The position numbers and the translations under genes were made by a program. 64,000 bases of DNA from Nephrocerus scutellatus (taxonomy: Eukaryota > Arthropoda > Insecta > Diptera > Pipunculidae). Under the pieces are notes generated by a model that made no database searches, was not told where the DNA came from, and saw only the letters and a program-made list of their open reading frames with translations. The stretch spans positions 59,050,920 through 59,114,919 of the forward strand of contig OX352765.1 in NCBI GenBank assembly GCA_947095585.1. The letters are read 5' to 3'. Of this stretch, positions 1-11,600 are shown piece after piece; the first letter of the stretch is position 1; each line of letters starts with the position of its first letter.

Positions 1-1780
1 AACCTCCAACAATTTATACAATTTAGTACCCAACATTTTATTTAATTGCGATAGGTCCCGTTAGGCTTGCTCTGATTGTCGAACATAGTACCAGCCTTTT
101 ATAGCTTATGACAATTTCTAATGATGGTTTATTTAATTATACAATTTTAAATCCTGCCCCACTAACAAATCAGAAACCACCAACAATTTATAAAATTTAA
201 TACCCACATTTTTCTTTAATTACGATTTGTCCCGTTAGGCTTGCTCTGATTTTCCAACATAGTATCAGCCTTTCATAGCCTATGACACGTGCTCTCTAAT
301 GATGGTAATACTTGGTCATAAAATTCAATTCTTGACCAACTATCAAACAAAAACATCAAACAATTTATACAATTTAGTACCCAACATTTTCGTTAATTGT
401 GATAAGTCCCGTTAGGCTTGCTCTGATTGTCCAACATAGTACTAGTCTTTTATAGCTTATGGTACGAGCTTTCTAATGATGGTATTATTTCACAATAAAA
501 TTGAAATCATGCCCCACTAACAAATCAGAAAACTACAACAATTTATAAAATTTAATAACCAACATTTTCTTTAAATGCTATAAGTCCCGTTAGGCTTGCT
601 CTGATTGTCCAACATTGACAATTCTTTCATAGCCTATGACACGTGCTTTCGAAGGGTGGTTATATTTGATCATAAAATTAAAATCTTGCTCCACTATTAA
701 ACAAAAAACCTCAAAAAATTTATAAAATTTAATACCCACATTTTCCTTTAATTACGATTAGTCCCGTTAGACTTGCTCTGATTGTCCAACATAGTACTAG
801 CCTTTTATAGCTCATGACACGAGCTTTCCAACGATGGTAATTCTTGTTCATAAAAATTAAACGTTGCCCCACTATCAAATCAAAACCTTCCAAAAAATTT
901 TAAATTTTAGTACCCAACTTTTTCTTTTATTGCGATAAGTCCCGTTAGGCTTGCTCTGATTTTCCAACAGGTTTCTAGCCTTTCATAGCCTATGACACGT
1001 GCTTTCTAATGGTTGTAATATTTGATCTTAAATTAAATTCTTGCCACACTATCAAACAAAAAACCTCCAAAAATTTATAAAATTTAATACCCACATTTTT
1101 ATATAATAGCGATTAGTCCCGTTAGGCTTGCTCTGATTTTCCAACATAGTATTAGCCTTTCATAGCCTATGACACGTGCTTTCTAATGGTGGTAATACTT
1201 GGTTATAAAATTCAATTCTTGTCCCACTATCAAACTAAAACCTCCAACAATTTATACAATTTAGTACCCAACATTTTATTTAATTGCGATAGGTCCCGTT
1301 AGGCTTGCTCTGATTGTCGAACATAGTACCAGCCTTTTATAGCTTATGACAATTTCTAATGATGGTATTATTTAATTATACAATTTTAAATCCTGCCCCA
1401 CTAACAAATCAGAATTTTGTACCCAAATTTTACTTTAATTACGTTAAGTACCGTTACGCTTGCTCTTATAGTCCAACATAGTACTAGCCTTTTATAGCTT
1501 ATGATACGAGCTTTAAATCCTGCCCCACTAACAAATCAGAAACCACCAACAATTTATAAAATTTAATACCCACATTTTTCTTTAATTACGATTTGTCCCG
1601 TTAGGCTTGCTCTGATTTTCCAACATAGTATCAGCCTTTCATAGCCTATGACACGTGCTCTCTAATGATGGTAATACTTGGTCATAAAATTCAATTCTTG
1701 ACCAACTATCAAACAAAAACATCAAACAATTTATACAATTTAGTACCCAACATTTTCGTTAATTGCGATAAGTCCCGTTA
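1..1780. repeat. 7-monomer tandem duplication, offset 1238 then 1366 bp
   Basis: Positions 1-173 recur at 1239-1412 with the rare variants GATAGGTCCCG, TTGTCGAACATAG and GCTTATGACAATTTC, an offset of 1238 bp or seven monomers. The second copy then carries about 100 bp of extra monomer sequence (about 1413-1514) and resumes in register with copy one at an offset of 1366 bp, including the rare GATTTGTCCCG at about 226 and 1592. Similarity continues to about 408/1774. The window starts inside copy one. Confidence 0.85.
763..940. repeat. Representative full-length monomer (178 bp)
   Basis: This copy runs from one CCCGTTAG box to the next and shows the full monomer layout: conserved box; TCTGATTGTCCAACATAGTA; CTAGCCTTTTATAGCT; a GACACGAGC core; a variable AT-rich stretch containing ATGGTAAT and a CATAAAA; GCCCCACTATCAAAT; a run of A and T; then TAGTACCCAAC and ATTGCGATAAG before the next box. 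It begins and ends in a conserved sequence, so the phase is only a convenience; the true functional phase of the monomer is unknown. Changes concentrate in the A/T runs and in the family-diagnostic sites, while the box is the least variable part. Confidence 0.9.
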
Positions 1781-2562
1781 GGCATGCTCTGATTGTCTAA
1801 CATAGTACTAGCCCTTTATAGCTTATGACACGAACTTTCTAATGAAGGTACAATTTAATTTTAAAATTTAAGTCCTGCCCCACTAACATATCAGAAACCT
1901 TCAAAAATGTATAAAATTTTGTACCCAACATTTTGTTTAATTGCTCTAATGATGGTTTTATTTAATCATAAAATTTAAATCCTGCCCCACTAACAAATCA
2001 GAAACCACCAACAATTTATAAAATTGAGTATTAGCCTTTCATAGCCTATGACACGTTCTCCCTAATGATGGTTATATTTGGTCCTAAAATTAAATTCTTG
2101 CCACACTATCAAACAAAAAACCTACAAAAATTTATAAAATTTAATACCCACATTTTTATATAATAGCGATTAGTCCCGTTAGGCTTGCTCTGATTTTCCA
2201 ACATAGTATTAGCCTTTCATAGCCTATGACACGTGCTTTCTAATGGTGGTAATACTTGGTCATAAAATTCAATTCTTGTCCCACTATCAAATCAAAAGCC
2301 TTCAACAATGTATAAAATTTAGTACCCTAAATTTCCTTTAATTGCTATAAGTCCCGTAAGGCTTGCTCTGATTTTCCAACATAGTAATAGCCTTTCATAG
2401 CCTATGACACGTGCTTTCTAAGGGTGGTAATATTTGATCATACAATTCAAATCTTGCCACACTGTAGCTTATGACACGAGCTTTCCATCGATGGCAATAC
2501 TTGATCATACATTATAATTCTGATCCCACTATCAAACAAAAACCTCCCACAATTTATAAAAT

Positions 2563-2748
2563 TTAGTACCCAACATTTTCTTTAATTGCGATAAGTCCCG
2601 TTAGGCCTGCTCGTATTTTCCAACAGGTTTCTAGCCTTTCATAGCCTATGACGTGCTTTCTAATGGTGGTAATATTTGATCTTAAATTAAAATCTTGCCA
2701 CACTATCAAACAAAAAACCTCCGAAAATTTATAAAATTTAATACCCAC
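2563..2748. repeat. Monomer subtype with 2-bp loss (TATGACGTGC); open on the minus strand
   Basis: This monomer has TATGACGTGC where family 1 has TATGACACGTGC, and it carries GCCTGCTCGTATTTTCC and CAACAGGTTTC upstream. The 2 bp loss keeps one minus-strand frame open for 61 codons. Other copies of the open subtype lie at 4329-4514, 6447-6632 (a hybrid, with the usual GCTTGCTCTG upstream), 12235-12420, 19451-19636, 32410-32595, 36443-36628, 42649-42834 and 45816-46007 (63 codons, because the usual TAA became CAA). A tenth copy near 22300-22475 is interrupted early by TAA. The frame begins with GTG and has no unique flank, so I call it a repeat marker and not a gene. Confidence 0.85.
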
Positions 2749-5744
2749 ATTTTTCTTTAATTACGATTAGTCCCGTTAGGCTTGCTCTGATTGTCCAACA
2801 TAGCAATAGCCTTTTATAGCTAATGACACGAGCTTTCTAATGATGGTAATATTTAACATAAAATTTTAAATCCTGCCCCACTAACAAATCAGAAACCACC
2901 AACAATTTATAAAATTTAGTACCCAACATTTTCGTTAATTGCGATAAGTCCCGTTAGGCTTGCTCTGATTGTCCAACATAGTACTAGCCTTTTATAGCTT
3001 ATGGTACGAGCTTTCTAATGATGGTATTATTTCACAATAAAATTGAAATCATGCCCCACTAACAAATCAGAAACCACCAACAATTTATACAATTTAGTAC
3101 CCATCATTTTCGTTAATTGCGATAAGTCCCCTTAGGCATGCTCTGATTGTCTAACATAGTAATAGCCCTTTATAGCTTATGACACGAACTTTCTAATGAA
3201 GGTACAATTTAATTTTAAAATTTAAGTCCTGCCCCACTAACATATCAGAAACCTTCAAAAATGTATAAAATTTTGTACCCAACATTTTGTTTAATTGCTC
3301 TAATGATGGTTTTATTTAATCATAAAATTTAAATCCTGCCCCACTAACAAATCAGAAACCACCAACAATTTATAAAATTGAGTACCCAACATTTACGTTA
3401 ATTGCGATAAGTCCCGTAGGCATGCTCTGATTGTCTAACATAATACTAGCCCTTTATAGCTTATGACACGAATTTTCTAATGAAGGTATTATTTAAACTT
3501 AAAATTTAAATCCTGCCCCACTAACATATCAGAAACCTTCAAAAATGTATAAAATGTTTTACCCAACATTTTCTTTAATTGCGATAAGTCCCGTTAGGCT
3601 TACTCTGATTTTCCAACATAGTATTAGCCTTTCATAGCCCATGACACGTGCTTTCTAAGGGTGGTAATATTTGATCATAAAATTAAAATCTTACCACACT
3701 GTAGCTTATGACACGAGCTTTCCCACGATGGCAATACTTGATCATACATTATAATTCTGATCCCACTATCAAACAAAAACCTCCCACAACTTATAACATT
3801 TAGTACCCAACATTTTCTTTAATTGCGATAAGTCCCGGTAGGCTTGCTTTAATTGTCCAACATGTTACTAGCCTTTCATAGCCTATGACACGTACTTTCT
3901 AAGGGTGGTAATATTTGATCATAAAATTAAAATCTTGCTTCACTATCAAACAAAAAACCTCCAAAAATTTATAAAATATAATACCCACATTTTCGTTTAA
4001 TTACGATTAGTCCCGTTAGGCTTGCTCTGATTGTCCAACATAGTACTAGCCTTCTATAGCTTACGACACGATCTTTTTAATGATGGTTATATTTAATCAC
4101 AAAATTTAAATCCTGCCCCACTAACAAATCAGAAACCTACAACAATTTATAAAATTTAGTAACCAACATTTTTTTAATATATAAGTCCCGTTAGGCTTGC
4201 TCTGATTGTCCAACATAGTACAAGCCTTTTATAGCTCATTTTATAGCTTTCCAACGATGGTAATTCTTGTTCATAAAAATTAAACGTTGCCCCACTATCA
4301 AATCAAAACCTTCAAAAAATTTTTAATTTTAGTACCCAACATTTTCTTTAATTGCGATAAGTCCCGTTAGGCCTGCTCGTATTTTCCAACAGGTTTCTAG
4401 CCTTTCATAGCCTATGACGTGCTTTCTAATGGTGGTAATATTTGATCTTAAATTAAAATCTTGCCACACTATCAAACAAAAAACCTCCGAAAATTTATAA
4501 AATTTAATACCCACATTTTTCTTTAATTACGATTAGTCCCGTTTGGCTTACTCTGATTTTCCAACATAGTAATATCATTTATAGCTTATGACACGATCTT
4601 TTTAATGATGGTTATATTTAATCAAAAAATTTAAATCCTGCTCCCCACTAACAAATCAGAAACCTACAACAATTTATAAAATTTAGTAACCAACATTTTC
4701 TCTAATTGCAATAAGTCCCGTTAGGCTTGCTCTGATTTTCCAACATAGTATTAGCCTTTCATAGCCTATGACACGTTCTCCCTAATGATGGTTATATTTG
4801 GTCCTAAAATTAAATTCTTTCCACACTATCAAACAAAAAACCTCCAAAAATTTATAAAATTTAATACCCACATTTTTATATAATAGCGATTAGTCCCGTT
4901 AGGCTTGCTCTGATTTTCCAACATAGTATTAGCCTTTCATAGCTTATGACACGTGCTTTCTAATGGTCATAAAATTCAATTCTTGTCCCACTATCAAATC
5001 AAAAGCCTTCAACAATGTATAAAATTTAGTACCCTAAATTTTCTTTAATTGCTATAAGTCCCGTAAGGCTTGCTCTGATTTTCCAACATAGTAATAGCCT
5101 TTCATAGCCTATGACACGTGCTATCTATGGGTGGTAATATTTGATCATAAAATTATAATCTTGCCCCACTATCAAACAAAAAACCTCCAAAAATTTATAA
5201 AATTTAATACCCACATTTTTCTTTAATTACGATTAGTCTCGTTTGGCTTGCTCTGATTTTCAAACATAGTAATCATATCATTTATTGCTTATGACACGAG
5301 CTTTCTAATGATTGTATTATTTAATCATAAAATTTAAATCCTGCCCCACTAACAAATCAGAAACCACCAACAATTTATAAAATTTAATACCCACATTTTT
5401 TTTTAATTACGATTAGTCCCGTTAGGCTTGCTCTGATTTTCCAACATAGTATTAGCCTTTCATAGCCTATGACACGTGCTCTCTAATGATGGTAATACTT
5501 GGTCATAAAATTCAATTCTTGTCCAACTATCAAACAAAAACCTCCAACAATTTATACAATTTAGTACCCAACATATTCGTTAATGGCGATAAGTCCCGTT
5601 AGGCATGCTCTGATTGTCTAACATAGTACTAGTCCTTTATAGCTTAGGACACGAACTTTCTAATGAAGCTACAATTTAATTTTAAAATTTAAGTCCTGCC
5701 CCACTAACATATCAGAAACCTTCAAAAATGTATAAAATTTTGTA

Positions 5745-5790
5745 CCCAACATTTTCTTTAATTGCTCTAATGATGGTATTATTTAATCAT
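5745..5790. repeat. Truncated monomer class lacking the box, join ATTGCTCTAATGATGG (example)
   Basis: ATTTTCTTTAATTGC is joined to TCTAATGATGG, which removes about 72 bp including the whole CCCGTTAGG box and the CACGAG core. A shared GCT at both ends could have served as microhomology. The same join recurs near 1941, 3294, 7879, 10555, 15095, 17771, 23735, 25955, 28565, 31505, 35541, 41328, 46728 and 46837, so it arose once and was spread by block duplication. Confidence 0.87.
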
Positions 5791-6290
5791 AAAATTTAAA
5801 TCCTGCCCCCCACTAACAAATCAGAAACCACCAACAATTTATAAAATTGAGTACCTAACATTTACGTTAATTGCGATAAGTCCCGTTAGGCATGCTCTGA
5901 TTGTCTAACATAATACTAGCCCTTTATAGCTTATGACACGAACTTTCTAATGAAGGTATTATTTAATCTTAAAATTTAAATCCTGCCCCACTAACATATC
6001 AGAAACCTTCAAAAATTTATAAAATTTTTTACCCAACATTTTCTTTAATTGCGATAAATCCCGTTAGGCTTGCTCTGATTTTCCAACATAGTATTAGCCT
6101 TTCATAGCCTATGACACGTGCTTTCTAAGGGTGGTAATATTTGATCATAAAATTCAAATCTTGCCCCACTATCAAACAAAAAACCTCCAATAATTTATAA
6201 ATTTAATACCCACATTTATCTTTAATTACGATTAGTCCCGTTTGGCTTGCTCTGATTTTCCAACATAGTATTAGCCTTTCATAGCCTATG

Positions 6291-6358
6291 ACACGTGCTT
6301 TCTAAAGGTCGTAATATTTGATCATAAAATTAAAATCATGCCACCCTATAGCTTATAA
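6291..6358. repeat. Truncated monomer class with 67 bp spacing (example)
   Basis: ACACGTGCTTTC at 6291 is followed only 67 bp later by ACACGAGCTTTCC at 6358, because AATCATGCCACC runs straight into CTATAGCTTATAACACGAG. About 110 bp of the normal monomer, including the conserved box, is missing. The same form, with CCACCCTATAGC, CACACTATAGC or CACACTGTAGC at the join, recurs near 2459, 3695, 8468, 10011, 10255, 10970, 15678, 17227, 17470, 18178, 21017, 24141, 28019, 28260, 28972, 39059, 40781, 41025, 41557, 43853, 47586, 48359, 49606, 51151, 51929, 54251, 54492, 54916, 56928, 57169, 57767, 60068, 61241 and 63251. Confidence 0.88.
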
Positions 6359-6497
6359 CACGAGCTTTCCCACGATAGCAATACTTGATCCTACATTTCA
6401 ATTCTGATCCCACTATCAAATTAAAACCTACAACAATTTTTAAAATTTAGTACCCAACATTTCCTTTATTTGCGATAAGTCCCGTTAGGCTTGCTCT

Positions 6498-8640
6498 GAT
6501 TTTCCAACAGGTTTCTAGCCTTTCATAGCCTATGACGTGCTTTCTAATGGTGGTAATATTTGATCTTAAATTAAAATCTTGCCACACTATCAAACAAAAA
6601 ACCTCCGAAAATTTATAAAATTTAATACCCACATTTTTCTTTAATTACGATTAGTCCCGTTTGGCTTACTCTGATTTTCCAACATAGTAATATCATTTAT
6701 AGCTTATGACACGATCTTTTTAATGATGGTTATATTTAATCAAAAAATTTAAATCCTGCTCCCCACTAACAAATCAGAAACCTACAACAATTTATAAAAT
6801 TTAGTAACCAACATTTTCTCTAATTGCAATAAGTCCCGTTAGGCTTGCTCTGATTTTCCAACATAGTATTAGCCTTTCATAGCCTATGACACGTTCTCCC
6901 TAATGATGGTTATATTTGGTCCTAAAATTAAATTCTTTCCACACTATCAAACAAAAAACCTCCAAAAATTTATAAAATTTAATACCCACATTTTTATATA
7001 ATAGCGATTAGTCCCGTTAGGCTTGCTCTGATTTTCCAACATAGTATTAGCCTTTCATAGCTTATGACACGTGCTTTCTAATGGTCATAAAATTCAATTC
7101 TTGTCCCACTATCAAATCAAAAGCCTTCAACAATGTATAAAATTTAGTACCCTAAATTTTCTTTAATTGCTATAAGTCCCGTAAGGCTTGCTCTGATTTT
7201 CCAACATAGTAATAGCCTTTCATAGCCTATGACACGTGCTATCTATGGGTGGTAATATTTGATCATAAAATTATAATCTTGCCCCACTATCAAACAAAAA
7301 ACCTCCAAAAATTTATAAAATTTAATACCCACATTTTTCTTTAATTACGATTAGTCTCGTTTGGCTTGCTCTGATTTTCAAACATAGTAATCATATCATT
7401 TATTGCTTATGACACGAGCTTTCTAATGATTGTATTATTTAATCATAAAATTTAAATCCTGCCCCACTAACAAATCAGAAACCACCAACAATTTATAAAA
7501 TTTAATACCCACATTTTTTTTTAATTACGATTAGTCCCGTTAGGCTTGCTCTGATTTTCCAACATAGTATTAGCCTTTCATAGCCTATGACACGTGCTCT
7601 CTAATGATGGTAATACTTGGTCATAAAATTCAATTCTTGTCCAACTATCAAACAAAAACCTCCAACAATTTATACAATTTAGTACCCAACATATTCGTTA
7701 ATGGCGATAAGTCCCGTTAGGCATGCTCTGATTGTCTAACATAGTACTAGTCCTTTATAGCTTAGGACACGAACTTTCTAATGAAGCTACAATTTAATTT
7801 TAAAATTTAAGTCCTGCCCCACTAACATATCAGAAACCTTCAAAAATGTATAAAATTTTGTACCCAACATTTTCTTTAATTGCTCTAATGATGGTATTAT
7901 TTAATCATAAAATTTAAATCCTGCCCCCCACTAACAAATCAGAAACCACCAACAATTTATAAAATTGAGTACCTAACATTTACGTTAATTGCGATAAGTC
8001 CCGTTAGGCATGCTCTGATTGTCTAACATAATACTAGCCCTTTATAGCTTATGACACGAACTTTCTAATGAAGGTATTATTTAATCTTAAAATTTAAATC
8101 CTGCCCCACTAACATATCAGAAACCTTCAAAAATTTATAAAATTTTTTACCCAACATTTTCTTTAATTGCGATAAATCCCGTTAGGCTTGCTCTGATTTT
8201 CCAACATAGTATTAGCCTTTCATAGCCTATGACACGTGCTTTCTAAGGGTGGTAATATTTGATCATAAAATTCAAATCTTGCCCCACTATCAAACAAAAA
8301 ACCTCCAATAATTTATAAATTTAATACCCACATTTATCTTTAATTACGATTAGTCCCGTTTGGCTTGCTCTGATTTTCCAACATAGTATTAGCCTTTCAT
8401 AGCCTATGACACGTGCTTTCTAAAGGTCGTAATATTTGATCATAAAATTAAAATCATGCCACCCTATAGCTTATAACACGAGCTTTCCCACGATAGCAAT
8501 ACTTGATCCTACATTTCAATTCTGATCCCACTATCAAATTAAAACCTACAACAATTTTTAAAATTTAGTACCCAACATTTCCTTTATTTGCGATAAGTCC
8601 CGTTAGGCTTGCTCTGATTTTCCAACAGGTTTCTAGCCTT
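6498..8640. repeat. 12-monomer higher-order unit, copy 2 (2118 bp)
   Basis: This is the second member of the 2118 bp tandem pair. It ends where copy one has CATAGCCTATGACGTGC at about 6525 and this copy has CATTGCCTATGACACG at about 8643. Its head is a hybrid monomer: GCTTGCTCTG upstream of CAACAGGTTTC is joined to the GACGTGC subtype, as expected at a crossover between two different monomers. The block is itself part of the larger 7216 bp duplication and recurs at about 13757-15856. Confidence 0.88.
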
Positions 8641-11600
8641 TCATTGCCTATGACACGTTCTTTCTAATGGTGTTAATATTTGATCTTAAAGTAAAATCTT
8701 GCCACACTATCACACAAAAAACCTCCAAAAAAATTTTTAAAATTTAATACCCACATTTTTCTTTAATTACGATTAGTCCCGTTTGGCTTGCTCTGATTTT
8801 CCAACATAGTTATATCATTTATAGCTTATGACACGAGCATTCTAATGATTGTATTATTTAATCATAAAATTTAAATCCTGCCCCACTAACAAATCAGAAA
8901 CCATCAACAATTAATAAAATTTAGTACCCAACATTTTCGTTAATTGCGATAAGTCCTGTTAGGCATGCTCTGATTGTCTAACGTAGTACTAGCCCTTTAT
9001 AGCTTATGACACGAACTTTCTAATGAAGGTATAATTTAATCTTAACATTTAAATTCTGCCCCACTAACATATCAGAAACCTTCAAAAATTTTGTACCCAA
9101 CATTGCAATAAGACTCGTTAGGCTTGCTCTAATGATGGTATTATTTAATCATAAAATTTAAATCCTGCCCCACTAACAAATCAGAATCCACCAACAATTT
9201 ATAAAATTTAGTACCCAACATTTTCGTTAATTGCTATAAGTCCCGTTAGTAATGCTCTGATTGTCTAACATAGCACTAGCCCTTTATAGCTTATGACACG
9301 AATTTTCTAATGAAGGTATTATTTAATCTTAAAATTTAAATCCTGCCCGACTAACATATCAGAAACCTTCAAAAATGTATAAAATGTTGTACCCAACATT
9401 TTCTTTAATTGCGATAAGACTCGTTAGGCTTGCTCTAATGATGGTATTAGTTAATCATAAAATTTAAATCCTGCCCAACTAACAAATCAGAAACCACAAA
9501 CAAGTTATAAAATTTAGTAACCAACATTTTCGTTAATTGCAATAAGTCCCGTTAGGCTTGCTCTGGTTTTCCATTATGTTACCAGTCTTTCATAGCATAT
9601 GACATGAGCTTTCTAATAATGGTAATATTTAATCATAAAATTTAAATCCTGATCCACTAACATATCAGGAACCTACAACAATTTATAAAATTTTGAACCC
9701 ACATTTTTCTTTAATTACGTTAAATACCGTTAGGCTTGCTCTGATTGTCCAACATAATACTAGCCTTTTATAGCTCATGACACGAGCTTTCCAACGACAG
9801 TAATTCTTTATCATAAAAATTAAATGTTGCCCCACTATCAAATCAAAACCTTCAAAAAATTTTTAAATTTAGTCCCCAACATTTTATTTAATTGGGATAG
9901 GTCCCGTTAGGCTTACTCTAATTGTCCAACATTGACATTTCTTTCATAGCCTATGACACGTGCACTCTAAGGGTCGTAATATTTGATCATAAAATTAAAA
10001 CCTTGCCACACTGTAGCTTATGACACGAGCTTTCCCACGATGGCAATACTTGATCATACATTATAATTCTGATCCCACTATCAAACAAAAACCTCCCACA
10101 AATTATAAAATTTAGACCCAACATTTTCTTTAATTGCGATAAGTCCCGGTAGGCTTGCTCTGATTGTCCAACATTGACAATTCTTTCATAGCCTATGACA
10201 CGTGCTTTCTAAAGGTCGTAATATTTGATCATAAAATTAAAATCATGCCACACTATAGCTTATGACACGAGCTTTCCCACGATAGCAATACTTGATCCTA
10301 CATTTCAATTCTGATCCCACTATCAAATCAAAACCTTCAACAATTTTTAAAATTTAGTACCCAACATTTTCTTTAATTGCGATAAGTCCCGTTAGGCTTG
10401 CTCTGATTGTCTAACATAGTACTAGCCCTTTATAGCTTATAACACGAATTTTCTAATGAAGGTACAATTTAATTTTAAAATTTAATTCCTGCCCCACTAA
10501 CATATCAGAAACCTTCAAAAATTTATAAAATTTTGTACGCAACATTTTCTTTAATTGCTCTAATGATGGTATTATTTAATCATAAAATTTAAATCCTGCC
10601 CCCCACTAACAAATCAGAAACCACCAACAATTTATAAAATTGAGTACCCAACATTTACGTTAATTGCGATAAGTCCCGTTAGGCATGCTCTGATTGTCTA
10701 ACATAGTACTAGCCCTTTATAGCTTATGACACGAACTTTCTAATGAAGGTATTATTTAATCTTAAAATTTAAATCCTGCCCCACTAACATATCAGAAACC
10801 TTCAAAAATTTATAAAATTGTTTACCCAACATTTTCTTTAATTGCGATAAGTCCCGTTAGGCTTGCTCTGATTTTCCATCATAGTATTAGCCTTTCATAG
10901 CCTATGAAACGTGCTTTCTAAAGGTCGTAATATTTGATCATAAAATTAAAATCATGCCACCCTATAGCTTATGACACGAGCTTCCCCACGATAGCAATAC
11001 TTGATCCTACATTTCAATTCTGATCCCACTATCAAATCAAAACCTACAACAATTTTTAAAATTTAGTACCCAACATTTTCTTTATTTGCGATAAGTCCCG
11101 TTAGGCTTGCTCTAATTTTCCAACAGGTTTCTAGCCTTTCATTGCCTATGACACGTTCTTTCTAATGGTGTTAATATTTGATCTTAAAGTAAAATCTTGC
11201 CACACTATCACACAAAAAATCTCCAAAAAATTTTTTAAAATTTAATACCCACATTTTTCTTTAATTACGATTAGTCCCGTTTGGCTTGCTCTGATTTTCC
11301 AACATAGTTATATAATTTATAGCTTATGACACGAGCAGTCTAATGATTGTATTATTTAGTCATAAAATTTAAATACTGCCCCACTCACAAATCAGAAACC
11401 ACCAACAATTAATAAAATTTAGTACCCAACATTTTCGTTAATTGCGATAAGTCCTGTTAGGCATGCTCTGATTGTCTAACGTAGTACTAGCCCTTTATAG
11501 CTTGTGACACGAACTTTCTAATGAAGGTATAATTTAATCTTAACATTTAAATTCTGCCCCACTAACATATCAGAAACCTTCAAAAGTTTTGTACCCTACA

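Larger units (their letters stand above)
1..4380. repeat. Left irregular zone of mixed monomers
   Basis: Monomers of both families alternate without one dominating higher-order unit. Full-length copies are mixed with shortened ones (near 1413-1514, 1941, 2464, 3294 and 3701). The truncated CACTGTAGCTTATGACACGAG monomer occurs at about 2464 and again 1237 bp later at 3701, so a 7-monomer spacing recurs, although the sequences beyond it differ. The first monomer of the minus-strand open-frame subtype lies at 2563-2748. The zone resembles 43680-45190 (both have the GTAGCTTATGACACGAG and CCCGGTAGG variants) more than it resembles the homogeneous centre. An older or less homogenised state is an inference from this disorder. 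Confidence 0.7.
4380..6497. repeat. 12-monomer higher-order unit, copy 1 (2118 bp)
   Basis: This block matches 6498-8640 at a constant offset of 2118 bp. Landmarks shared by both copies include ACGTTCTCCCTAATGATGG at 4773 and 6891, the ATCATATCATTTATTGCTT monomer, the shortened ATTGCTCTAATGATGG monomer at about 5761 and 7879, AATAATTTATAAATTTAATA at about 6190 and 8308, and the 67 bp truncated monomer. Similarity starts within TTTCCAACAGGTTTC at about 4383, so the exchange point probably lies in that sequence. 2118 bp is close to twelve 176.5 bp units. Confidence 0.9.

Noticed and set aside
55..75. Canonical CENP-B box
   Set aside because: Only the ACGGGA half agrees on the reverse strand. 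The required TTCG half and the spaced A are not matched, so it is recorded only as a resemblance.
285..296. CACGTG as a functional promoter element
   Set aside because: It occurs in many family 1 monomers as part of the repeat and no gene lies nearby. It is reported only as a family-diagnostic palindrome.
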